The notes under the pieces were generated by a model. The model searched no databases. It was not told the DNA's origin and worked only from the letters and a program-made list of their open reading frames with translations. The translations under genes were made by a program, and so were the position numbers. From positions 1 to 37,881 of the forward strand of contig NZ_PVTD01000017.1 in assembly GCF_003003255.1 (NCBI RefSeq): DNA of 37,881 nucleotides, written 5' to 3'. The stretch is from Aliiruegeria haliotis (lineage in GTDB: Bacteria > Pseudomonadota > Alphaproteobacteria > Rhodobacterales > Rhodobacteraceae). Of this stretch, positions 7,968 to 15,773 are shown in pieces (position 1 is the first letter of the stretch; every line of letters begins with the position of its first letter).

Positions 7968-10403
7968 TTATTGGGACTGTAGCATTTTGACCTTTTCCCG
8001 GGCGTCGTCGAACGCCGGGCGCGGATCATCGCGGGCCACGTCCAGCGTCTTCTGGAACTGTTCGAGCGCCTTGGCGTTTTGTTCGAGCGCCATGTAGGTC
8101 AGCGCAAGGTGATACTGAACCAGCGGGTCCTCGGGCAGCCCTTTGGCCGCGGGCTCCAGATGCCGCAATGCGTCGTCGAACTCTCCACGCCGGTAGGCGA
8201 TCCAGCCGTAGGTGTCCTGATAGGGCGGCAGGTCGGTCTCCCGAAGCCGGCGTGCAATCCGATAGGCCCGCTCGAGGCTTTCATCATCCTGTCGGACCGT
8301 GCTCAGCAGGCTGGCGAGATTGTTGGCAACCAGCACGCTACCTGTGTTGCGCTCGTAGAGGGTCTCGTAGATGTCTATCGCGGCGTCGAATTCGCGGTTG
8401 CGCTCATGTATCGTGGCCTGCGCCCAGAGCAGTTGCGGGCTGCCCGGGACTGCGGTCAGCCCGTCCGCGACAGCCTGTTCGGCCTCTTCGCTTCGACCCG
8501 TCATGTTGAGGATTCGGACCAGTTCCATCCAGGCCCTGTCAAACCCGGGGTTTTCTGCCAGCAGGTCGCGGTACGTCGTCTCGGCCGCGGAGAAATCGCC
8601 GCCGGCAACATCGACTGCGGCCGAAAGGTAGCGAAGGGTCGGGTCGTTGGGAGCCTGGGAGAGCAGATCGTCGACATGCTCGCGCGCCGCGTCCGTGTTT
8701 CCCTGTGCGATGTGTGACCGCAGGATCTCGACAGACGTGCCCAGCTGACCGCCTTGCTCCTCGGCAAGGCCTTCAAGGAAAGCAATTGCGGCATCGCCCT
8801 GTTGACGGACCCTGAGAATGGCCAGACGGATCTGGTCGGCGGTTGCCTTGCTCCCCGGAGTGTCCAGATCTCTCAGAGTATTTTCCACCTGTTCCGCGCG
8901 CGGCCAGTCTTCCATACGGACATAGAGCATCCCGAGTTCGGCCAGTAGTTCAGGGTGGTTGGGGGCGAGGCGGAGGGAGTCGATCAACACTGTCTCAGCC
9001 GGGATGAAGCGGCTGTTTGCGATCAGGTGGCGTGCCTGCGCAAGAGATTCCGCCGGCGCATTGTTCGATGCGGCCGTGGCGAGTGAGAGTGTCTCCGCCG
9101 CAAGGTCGCGGTCTCCATTCCTCAGATGCGCCTGGGCCATCAGGCTGAGGACGGGGACGTTGTCCGGATCCTGGTCGAGGGCGGTGCGAAGGTCGAGAAT
9201 TGCCTGGTCGGCCCGGTCGGAACGAATGAGCCATTCGGCACGCATCCGAAGCGCATCGACCATCGTGGGATCGTTTTCCAGCACACCTTCAATCTGCGAG
9301 CGCGCACCGACCTCATTGCCGGTCTTGAGCAGCATTTCGGCGAGGGCAACCTTGATGCGATTGGTCTGCTCACCGTCTTCAGCCCCTGTCAGTACGTTTT
9401 CGACCTCGGCAATCGCTTCGTCTGTCTGGCCATTCTCGAACTTGATCGTGGCGGTCAGCGTCCTGAAATAGTCGTCGTTGGTCCCTTCTTCGACGAAGCT
9501 CTCGGCCTGCTTCAGCGCGGCGTCGGAGCCCTTCGTGGCCGCCAGATAGAGAACGAGGGCAGTGCGGTTCTCGTCGTTTGCGACGTCATGCACGATTCGC
9601 CCACGGAGGAAATCCTCCGCTTTCTGGGTCTGGCCTTCGGAGGAGTACAGGCGGACCAGCGCGGTCGACAGGCTTGCCTCGTCGGGAAACTGCTCGATCA
9701 TCTGGAGCAGGGCCTGTTCCATGCCGTCGCGGTCTCCGGCCCGACCGAGTGCCTGGAGGCGGAGCTGGTGGAACTGCCTGTTGGTTGGAATGAGCGCAAG
9801 GGCTTCATTGATTTCGACCAGCGCCGCCTCGTTCTCTCCGTCCAGCAGCAGATTGTCGATGATAATGGCGCGATTGACCTCGTTGTCGGGTATCTCGGCC
9901 TTCAGGGCCGCGGCCTCCTCGGCGACCGCGCGTCGCGCGTCGGCATCCTGCGCCTGAACCGCTGCACGGTATTTTAGCACCAGGCGCAGGGCGTCGACCT
10001 CGGGGCCGGTCGCGCCGAGGTCGTCCAGTTCTGCTACCTTGTCTTCTACCAGAACCCATTCGTTGAAATTGATTGCGATCTCGGCGATTGCGACATGGGA
10101 CGAGATGTCGTCGGGATACTGCTCGACCAGCAAGCGGTAGTGGGAGATTGCCTCAACCGGGTCGTCAATCTCGCGGAGGTGGTCGGCGTATAATGTCCGC
10201 GCCTCCCTGTGTTTCCCATTCAGCTTGAACACGTTGCGGAGCTCGACATAGGCGCGTTCGACGTCGCCTTGTTCCATGAGTTCCAAGGCGTTCTGGAAAT
10301 GCTCTTCTGCGCGGTCCTCGGCACTGTCGCAGGCCGCAAGAGTAACCGTCGCGCAAAGCAAAATTGCCGCATTGCGCAACCGACGCACGCTCTTGAAGTT
10401 CAT
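7968..10403 (-). CDS. TPR-repeat lipoprotein of exosortase/EPS loci (PrsT type)
   Basis: This 811-residue protein begins MNFKSVRRLRNAAILL and has a lipobox LAAC with Cys25, so it should be a periplasm-facing lipoprotein. The rest is built of tandem TPR-like helical pairs from about residue 30 to the end, such as ALELMEQGDVERAYVELRNV, repeated about every 34 residues. Length and architecture fit the PEP-CTERM system TPR lipoprotein PrsT, a scaffold likely to bridge inner-membrane synthesis and outer-membrane export. ATG 10403 is chosen over the ATG or GTG farther upstream because GGGAG lies 8 bases before it and the lipobox then falls at the usual distance. The very similar repeats leave several long antisense frames, which are shadows. 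Confidence 0.88.
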   Translation of the reverse strand: MNFKSVRRLRNAAILLCATVTLAACDSAEDRAEEHFQNALELMEQGDVERAYVELRNVFKLNGKHREARTLYADHLREIDDPVEAISHYRLLVEQYPDDISSHVAIAEIAINFNEWVLVEDKVAELDDLGATGPEVDALRLVLKYRAAVQAQDADARRAVAEEAAALKAEIPDNEVNRAIIIDNLLLDGENEAALVEINEALALIPTNRQFHQLRLQALGRAGDRDGMEQALLQMIEQFPDEASLSTALVRLYSSEGQTQKAEDFLRGRIVHDVANDENRTALVLYLAATKGSDAALKQAESFVEEGTNDDYFRTLTATIKFENGQTDEAIAEVENVLTGAEDGEQTNRIKVALAEMLLKTGNEVGARSQIEGVLENDPTMVDALRMRAEWLIRSDRADQAILDLRTALDQDPDNVPVLSLMAQAHLRNGDRDLAAETLSLATAASNNAPAESLAQARHLIANSRFIPAETVLIDSLRLAPNHPELLAELGMLYVRMEDWPRAEQVENTLRDLDTPGSKATADQIRLAILRVRQQGDAAIAFLEGLAEEQGGQLGTSVEILRSHIAQGNTDAAREHVDDLLSQAPNDPTLRYLSAAVDVAGGDFSAAETTYRDLLAENPGFDRAWMELVRILNMTGRSEEAEQAVADGLTAVPGSPQLLWAQATIHERNREFDAAIDIYETLYERNTGSVLVANNLASLLSTVRQDDESLERAYRIARRLRETDLPPYQDTYGWIAYRRGEFDDALRHLEPAAKGLPEDPLVQYHLALTYMALEQNAKALEQFQKTLDVARDDPRPAFDDAREKVKMLQSQ

Positions 10404-10496
10404 TCTCGATCTCCCTCTTTCAGTTCCCTCTACCACAGCTGGAAGGCAATTCCAGTGGGGCGGAACGTCGAGAGAGGAGGCGGGGGAACACTGCTG

Positions 10497-11201
10497 TCAG
10501 TACCCGGTTGCCCGGATCACCACAGTTACTGTCCGAAGCAGAATGCCAATGTCGGCACCAAGCGACAGGGTTTCACTGTAGCGCGTGTCATAAGTCGCGC
10601 GGCTGGCGAACTCGGCCTCGTTGCGGGCCGAGATTTGCCATGGGCCAGTCAGACCGGGGCGAACGTCGTAGTAGGCGGATCCGGGGTAGAGAGGCATCTG
10701 ACTCTCCATCATCGGGCGCGGACCGACGAGGGACATATCACCAACGAGGACATTCCAGAGTTGCGGAAGCTCGTCGAGGGATGTCTTGCGCAGAAAGCGT
10801 CCGACCCATGTGACCCTCGGATCGTGGCGCAGTTTCTGCGTCCGCTCCCATTCCCGTGCGGCTGCGGGATCCAGATCAAGATGTGCCTCAAGCCGCGCTT
10901 CGGCGTCGGGTACCATCGTTCTGAGTTTCAGCATGCGGAACACTTTCCCGTCCTTTCCGATCCGCTTTTGGACAAAGACAGGATTGGCACGATCCAGGGC
11001 GATGCACGCGGCCAGCACGGTCACCACGGGGAGTACAAGCGGGAGCGCCAGCAACACCAGGGCAAGATCGATCAGCCGTTTTCCGCACTGGCGGTAGAGG
11101 CTGTTCGGAACACTGTCGATGGAGGCACCAATGGAGGACGCTATCTGGACGTCCGTTGCGGGGAATTTGGCCTGGAGGGTCACTTGGTCCTGCCGCCTCA
11201 T
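10497..11201 (-). CDS. undecaprenyl-phosphate sugar (glycosyl-1-phosphate) transferase
   Basis: This 234-residue protein is of the short ExoY/PssY class of bacterial sugar transferases, which start EPS synthesis by moving a sugar-1-phosphate onto undecaprenyl phosphate. Visible features are CGKRLIDLALVLLALPLVLP (the membrane anchor, residues 39-58), the FRMLKLRTM segment near residue 87, LRKTSLDELPQLWNVLVGDM near residue 140 with the essential Asp-Glu, and LVGPRP. The RPGLTGPWQ motif follows. The protein lacks the large N-terminal membrane domain of WbaP. The ATG at 11201 has no clear ribosome site; a GTG at 11183 with AGGA in front is an alternative. It is the first gene of the minus arm. 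Confidence 0.93.
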   Translation of the reverse strand: MRRQDQVTLQAKFPATDVQIASSIGASIDSVPNSLYRQCGKRLIDLALVLLALPLVLPVVTVLAACIALDRANPVFVQKRIGKDGKVFRMLKLRTMVPDAEARLEAHLDLDPAAAREWERTQKLRHDPRVTWVGRFLRKTSLDELPQLWNVLVGDMSLVGPRPMMESQMPLYPGSAYYDVRPGLTGPWQISARNEAEFASRATYDTRYSETLSLGADIGILLRTVTVVIRATGY

Positions 11202-11556
11202 GTGTTGCGCGCGCGGGGGTTCCGTCGGCTTGTTTCCTGGACCGGCACGCTTAGGAGTGGCCGATACCGCTTAAGGTTTGATTAAGGCTGTCACGGGTTT
11301 GTGGCGGGATTGAGGGATGCGCCGGGCAATATGTTGCAGTGTTGCCTTTCCCTCGGTGGGCTGGCCATTGCTCCCCTTGTCTACGACACGTAAACCGCCA
11401 ATGATGCAGCCGGCGGCGACGACGGTCTGCCGGAACGAATAGGCCGGGGCGTTGCTGTCGGGATCAGATGATCCCCGGCGATCTGCGGTCGGCGAAGAGC
11501 AGGAGGCAGAAAGTGCCAAGGTTCACATCGGGTCGGACATCGTGACTGCCAGCGAC
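11202..11556. other. divergent intergenic region of the EPS locus
   Basis: This region of about 355 bases separates the minus-strand sugar transferase from the plus-strand ATPase and should hold both promoters. It contains the CtrA-like box at 11271-11285. Frames at 11271-11519 (minus) and 11452-11556 (plus leader of the ATPase) lack convincing starts. I see no other clear promoter hexamers. Confidence 0.5.
11271..11285 (+). promoter_or_regulatory. CtrA-like box TTAA-N7-TTAA
   Basis: TTAAGGTTTGATTAA has the exact spacing of the CtrA response regulator consensus TTAA-N7-TTAA(C); only the final C is a G here. It lies about 70 bases before the sugar transferase start and about 270 bases before the ATPase. 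CtrA is the usual motility and cell-cycle regulator in Alphaproteobacteria, so the site could couple EPS synthesis to motility. AT-rich matches arise by chance, so this is moderate evidence only. Confidence 0.35.
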
Positions 11557-12396
11557 ATGTATCTCGATTTCTTCGGCCTTACAGAAAGGCCTTTCAGCCT
11601 GGTACCGGATCCGGATTTCCTGTTCTGGTCGGACCGGCACAGGGCGGCTTTCGCGATTCTGGAATACGGAATCGTGACCCGGTCCCCGATCACCGTGCTG
11701 ACGGGGGAGATCGGCGTGGGCAAGACCACGCTCCTGCAGCACATGCTGCATGTGATCGAGGAAAACACGACCGTTGGCCTGATATCGAATGCGCAGGGTG
11801 GGCGTGGCGAGCTGGCGCGCTGGGTACTCAATGCGCTGTCAGTCAAGGTCGAACGGGGCGCCGACTATGTAGACATGTATCAGGCCCTTCAGGATCACCT
11901 CGTCGATGAGTACACCGAGGGGCGCCGCGTGGCATTGGTCATCGACGAAGCCCAGAACCTGTCGGTCGAGGCGCTGGAAGAACTGCGCCTGATGACCAAC
12001 ATCAACTCGGGCAAGGACGAGTTGCTGCAACTGATCCTTGTAGGGCAGCCGGAGTTGCGTAGCCGCATCATGCGGCCGGAGCTCCAGCAATTCGCCCAGC
12101 GAGTGGTTGCGGCCTATCACCTTGGCGCCCTGAGCGCGGAAGCGACGGCAGATTACATCTGTCACCGCATTCGCCATGCCGGTGGCAATGATGTTGTGTT
12201 CAAGCCGGAAGCCCTGGTCGAGATCCACCGCCACACGGGCGGTATACCGCGGCTGATCAACAAGCTCGCGGAGTTCTGCCTTGTCTACGGTGCGTTGAGC
12301 GAGGAGTCCCCGATCAGTGCAGAAACGGTTCGGCAGGTTGTTGGCGACGGCGTCTTCATTACCGGGTTCGGCGCCGGCGAAAGGGTTGCTGAATGA
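11557..12396 (+). CDS. secretion-type AAA ATPase of exosortase/EPS loci (ExeA-like)
   Basis: From ATG 11557 the protein has 279 residues. It opens with MYLDFFGLTERPFSL and PDPDFLFWSDRH, the hallmark of the ExeA/GspA-like ATPases found in PEP-CTERM loci. Walker A is TGEIGVGKTT (49-58) and Walker B is VALVIDEAQNLS (125-136). FAQRVVAAYHLGAL and GGIPRLINKL are sensor-like segments. It is cytosolic and probably powers or assembles EPS export. The longer frame to 11452 starts at TTG and adds a non-homologous leader; a GTG at 11542 is also possible. No start has a strong ribosome site. Its TGA overlaps the ATG of the chain-length gene. Confidence 0.9.
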   Translation: MYLDFFGLTERPFSLVPDPDFLFWSDRHRAAFAILEYGIVTRSPITVLTGEIGVGKTTLLQHMLHVIEENTTVGLISNAQGGRGELARWVLNALSVKVERGADYVDMYQALQDHLVDEYTEGRRVALVIDEAQNLSVEALEELRLMTNINSGKDELLQLILVGQPELRSRIMRPELQQFAQRVVAAYHLGALSAEATADYICHRIRHAGGNDVVFKPEALVEIHRHTGGIPRLINKLAEFCLVYGALSEESPISAETVRQVVGDGVFITGFGAGERVAE

Positions 12397-13916
12397 ACAA
12401 GGGTCTGGGGCATTTCGTCGACGCATTCATGCGTCGATTGCCACTGTTTTTTGTGGTCGCGGGGGGCATCACCGCGATGATGCTGTTTCTGGCCATCTAC
12501 TTGCCGACCCAATACCAGGCGCGTTCGATGCTGCTCGTTGAGTCTGCGCAGATCCCGGGCGACCTTGCGGCTTCAACCGTACAGCTCGACCCGAACGAGC
12601 AACTTGAGATCATGCAGCAGCGGCTGATGACGCGAAAGAACCTGATCGGGATTGCACGGGAGTTCGAAGTCTACGAGGACATCACGGATATGACCCCCGA
12701 CGCGATCGTCGAACAGATGCGAAAGGACGCACGGTTCAAGGCAACCAGCGGGCGCGATCGTGCGACCTTGCTGGAGATCAGGTTCCTCGCCCGGTCAGCG
12801 CCGATCTCGGCAGAGGTGGTGAATGAGTTCGTCACCCGGATCCTGTCCGAGAGCGCCCGGACCAGAATGCGGATGGCCGAAGGAACGCAGGATTTCTTCG
12901 AGCAGGAGGTCGAGCGGCTTCAAGGCGAGATTGATCGGCAAAGTAAGCTCATTCAGGAGTTTCAGACCAGCAATGTCGACGCCCTGCCAGATAGTCTTGG
13001 CTACCGGCTGCAACGGCAATCGAGCCTGGAGGAACGGCTCGCGTCGATCTCGCGCAACATATCTCTGCTGGAGGAGCAACGCGAACGTGTCCTCGCAGTG
13101 TACGAGCGCACCGGCACCGTTGGTGGCGACAGCCTGCAATTGTCTCCGGAGCAGCGGGAACTTCGCCAACTGGAGGAAAGCCTTCGGGCCGCTCTCAGCG
13201 TCTATTCCGAAGAAAACCCGCGCGTGAAGATCTTGCAATCGCAGGTCGCGGCCCTCCGCGCGCAACTCGGCGCCGCAAGTGACGAAGATGGCGAGGCTGA
13301 AGGCGACGCGATCCTTGAGTTGCAACTGACGGAGATCGACTCGCAGGTTGCCTATCTCAAGGAACAATATGTGCTTGGCGAGGCGGAGTTGAAGAAACTC
13401 CAGGACACAATCAGCCGCACCCCCAACAACACCGTTGAATTGAATGCGCTCGAACGGGACTACAAGATCCTTCAGGACCAGCACAACAGAGCGCTGGATC
13501 GCCTGTCGGCCGCCGTCACCGGCGAACGGATCGAGTTGCTTTCGAAAGGTGAGCGCATCACGGTGATCGAACAGGCCACTGCGCCGACCGAACCGCACAG
13601 CCCAAATCGACCGCTGATAGCTGGCGGTGGCCTGGCGCTTGGAATTGCCGCTGGCATTGGGTTGATCATTCTTCTGGAAGTGCTGGACAAGTCGGTTCGC
13701 TACCCCCGCGACCTTACGAGTGCGCTGGGAATCACTCCCCTGGCCACCGTGCCTTACATCACAACCCGTGGAGAGAGGGTTTCCGGTGGGCTGCGCCGGC
13801 TGATCATCTTGCTGCTCGTTGTCGCCGGGGTTCCGGCAATCCTGTATTATGTTCACTATGCCTATCTTCCGCTCGATCTGCTCGGTGAACGATTGCTGGA
13901 CAAGCTTGATGTTTGA
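12393..13916 (+). CDS. EPS chain-length determinant / polysaccharide co-polymerase (Wzz/GumC-like)
   Basis: This 507-residue inner-membrane protein has a first helix at about 18-38 (FFVVAGGITAMMLFLAIYLP), a long periplasmic coiled-coil region (about 165-390, with EQEVERLQGEIDRQSKLI), and a Pro-rich PTEPHSPNRP motif followed by a second helix (about 409-432). A further hydrophobic stretch lies near residues 466-486. This is the layout of Wzz/GumC co-polymerases that set chain length, in the variety lacking a fused kinase. The separate BY-kinase is encoded 36 bases downstream. The start overlaps the ATPase stop by 4 bases, implying coupled translation. Confidence 0.91.
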   Translation: MNKGLGHFVDAFMRRLPLFFVVAGGITAMMLFLAIYLPTQYQARSMLLVESAQIPGDLAASTVQLDPNEQLEIMQQRLMTRKNLIGIAREFEVYEDITDMTPDAIVEQMRKDARFKATSGRDRATLLEIRFLARSAPISAEVVNEFVTRILSESARTRMRMAEGTQDFFEQEVERLQGEIDRQSKLIQEFQTSNVDALPDSLGYRLQRQSSLEERLASISRNISLLEEQRERVLAVYERTGTVGGDSLQLSPEQRELRQLEESLRAALSVYSEENPRVKILQSQVAALRAQLGAASDEDGEAEGDAILELQLTEIDSQVAYLKEQYVLGEAELKKLQDTISRTPNNTVELNALERDYKILQDQHNRALDRLSAAVTGERIELLSKGERITVIEQATAPTEPHSPNRPLIAGGGLALGIAAGIGLIILLEVLDKSVRYPRDLTSALGITPLATVPYITTRGERVSGGLRRLIILLLVVAGVPAILYYVHYAYLPLDLLGERLLDKLDV

Positions 13917-13952
13917 TCCGGTGATAGGTGTCCTGCCCGTGGAGTATTCTTG

Positions 13953-14780
13953 ATGGAAAAACTACAGGCCGCGTTGGCGAAGGCCCGCGAGAAAAGAGAA
14001 AGCCTGGGCGTAGATACGACGCGCGGAGTAAAGTCACACCGGGCATCTACCGACCATGAGATCGCCGATCGTTGGAGTTCGATCCGGCGTATCGACGTGA
14101 GTGAGCGCAAGAAGGAACGTGGGCGGCTTGTATCATTGAACAGCAACAAGGATGCCGCGGCCTTTGACGTTCTCAGGACCAAGGTGCTCAAGATCACTGC
14201 GGCCAATGGGTGGCGACGTATTGCCGTCACCTCTCCGGCCCCCGGTTCGGGCAAGACGACAACATCGATCAACCTTGCAGTGTCGCTCTCCCGCCAGCCG
14301 GATCTCCGGATCATGCTGATGGACCTGGACATGCGCCGTCCGGCGTTGGCGAAGGCACTGGGGCAACGGGAACAGCACAGCGTGGAGGATTTCCTCAATG
14401 GTCGCGCCGACTTTCCCGACATTGCCCGCCGCCTGTCCAGCAACCTAATCCTGGCGATGAACCACAAGCCATATCGCGAAGCATCGGACTTGTTTCTGCG
14501 CGAGCAAACGGCTCAGGCGCTTGATCGGGTCGAAGCCGACTACCAGCCGGACTACATGGTCTTCGACATGCCGCCGATGCTGGTGAATGACGACACGGCA
14601 GCCTTTCTAGGGAATGTCGACTGTGTCCTGATGATCGCCGAAGCCGGTGTGACGACAATAGATCAGATTGATGCGTGCGAGCGTGAGTTGGCCAGTCAGA
14701 CAAATGTCCTTGGTGTCGTTCTGAACAAATGCCGCCCGGGGCGGGGCAGCAATGGCTACTATTATGACTATGGATACTAG
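13953..14780 (+). CDS. BY-kinase-like tyrosine autokinase (CpsD/CapB type)
   Basis: This 275-residue cytosolic ATPase has Walker A TSPAPGSGKTTT (93-104), Walker A' LMDLDMRRP (122-130) and a Walker B-like YMVFDMPPM. Its C-terminus is a tyrosine cluster, NGYYYDYGY (267-275), the autophosphorylation site of BY-kinases. It works with the chain-length protein just upstream to control polymerisation. The ATG at 13953 has GGAG upstream; a TTG directly before it is less likely. No kinase partner phosphatase of the PHP or low-molecular-weight type is in the window. The PPP phosphatase at 2724-3485 is the only candidate seen. The gene ends the plus EPS arm. Confidence 0.9.
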   Translation: MEKLQAALAKAREKRESLGVDTTRGVKSHRASTDHEIADRWSSIRRIDVSERKKERGRLVSLNSNKDAAAFDVLRTKVLKITAANGWRRIAVTSPAPGSGKTTTSINLAVSLSRQPDLRIMLMDLDMRRPALAKALGQREQHSVEDFLNGRADFPDIARRLSSNLILAMNHKPYREASDLFLREQTAQALDRVEADYQPDYMVFDMPPMLVNDDTAAFLGNVDCVLMIAEAGVTTIDQIDACERELASQTNVLGVVLNKCRPGRGSNGYYYDYGY

Positions 14781-14863
14781 GCACGTCCTCATCACGCCGG
14801 TGTAAAGGATCCCTTCATACGCCACTGATACGACTGGAGACGGGTGTATAGCGAGGTGGTGAA

Positions 14864-15673
14864 ATGAGCGTTGGGTCCAACGCGCCAGTCATCATCAAGC
14901 GGAAGAAGGTCGTCTCGGGCGACGGGCATCATGGTGGTGCCTGGAAGGTCGCCTATGCGGATTTCGTAACGGCAATGATGGCCTTCTTCATGCTGATGTG
15001 GCTGCTGAACGCGACAACGGAAAAGCAAAGGAAGGGGATTGCTGACTATTTCAGTCCCACCATTCCCATAAACCGGGTTTCCGGTGGCGGAGATGGCAGT
15101 TTCGGAGGCGATAGCGTCTTCACCGAAGACACGTTGGCGCAAAACGGGATCGGTGCAACGAGTCTGCGGGCTGCGCCGCAGAAGGCAGGTTCGGTCGGCT
15201 TCAAGGATGGCGACAAGCTCCGCGAACTCGAACAGATCCTGCTCGGCTCGGGGGGCGAAGTGCTGGCGTCGGAAAACGCGCTGCGCCATTTCGTGACCCG
15301 TGTGACCGACGAGGGGTTGGTCGTGGAGCTGTTCGCGCTTGAGGGGGAGCCATTGTTCGTCCCTGGCTCCGACACCCCGACCGTTCTGCTCATCGAACTG
15401 GTGTCGGTTGTTGCGAGGGTCTTTGCATTGGCGACGAATTCCGTCGCGATAGAGGGGCACAGCCGTTCTCACGCCGTGGTTCTCAAGCAGAACCCGGTTT
15501 GGGACAGATCCGTTGAACGGGCGGAAATCGTTCGGGAAATGATGATCGAAACGCTTACTCCGGAGCGGATTGACCGGATCGTCGGGCACGCCGATCGGAA
15601 GCCCGCAGTCTCCAACCCGATGGCGATGAGGAATGATCGTCTGGAAGTTGTTCTTTTGCGGTCCGATGTCTAG
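14864..15673 (+). CDS. motB: flagellar motor stator protein MotB
   Basis: This 269-residue protein begins with a basic stretch (IIKRKKVV), then GGAWKVAYADFVTAMMAFFMLMWL (24-47), a single membrane helix with the proton-binding Asp33. An OmpA-like peptidoglycan-binding domain follows at about 125-265. In it VELFALEGEPLF and WDRSVERAEIV are family-like. The segment IEGHSRSHAVV replaces the usual GHTD pattern with GHSR, a visible departure. MotB anchors the MotA/B proton channel to the cell wall. AGGTGG lies before the ATG. motA is not in the window. It is 83 bases after the BY-kinase gene and may start a separate flagellar transcription unit. Confidence 0.92.
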   Translation: MSVGSNAPVIIKRKKVVSGDGHHGGAWKVAYADFVTAMMAFFMLMWLLNATTEKQRKGIADYFSPTIPINRVSGGGDGSFGGDSVFTEDTLAQNGIGATSLRAAPQKAGSVGFKDGDKLRELEQILLGSGGEVLASENALRHFVTRVTDEGLVVELFALEGEPLFVPGSDTPTVLLIELVSVVARVFALATNSVAIEGHSRSHAVVLKQNPVWDRSVERAEIVREMMIETLTPERIDRIVGHADRKPAVSNPMAMRNDRLEVVLLRSDV

Positions 15674-15701
15674 CGGGAAGCAAATCCGGAAAATTTTATA
15701 T

Positions 15702-15717
15702 GTTAGTGGGGCCTTAA
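15702..15717 (-). promoter_or_regulatory. CtrA-like box before flgE
   Basis: On the minus strand the sequence is TTAAGGCCCCACTAAC, which fits the CtrA consensus TTAA-N7-TTAAC with one mismatch. It lies 57-72 bases before the flgE start, a usual place for an activator or repressor site. CtrA control of flagellar genes is well known in Alphaproteobacteria. It is a single match in a short gap, so it remains a prediction. Confidence 0.4.
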
Positions 15718-15773
15718 GTCGGCTGTCCCCATAGTGCTGCCAATTCGAGGTCGCAGCACAGAAAGGCGCCCCC

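Noticed and set aside
7968-10403. Internal duplications in the TPR lipoprotein as a possible CRISPR-like or DNA repeat
   Set aside because: The periodicity is at the protein level (about 34 residues) and typical of TPR; the DNA copies are not near-identical.
14868-14883. Palindrome GCGTTGG-GT-CCAACGC at codons 2-6 of motB
   Set aside because: It is symmetrical but has only a two-base centre and lies inside the coding sequence; without other support it is probably chance.
15674-15773. Sigma-28 flagellar promoter before flgE
   Set aside because: No TAAA-N15-GCCGATAA match was seen; only the CtrA-like box is supported.
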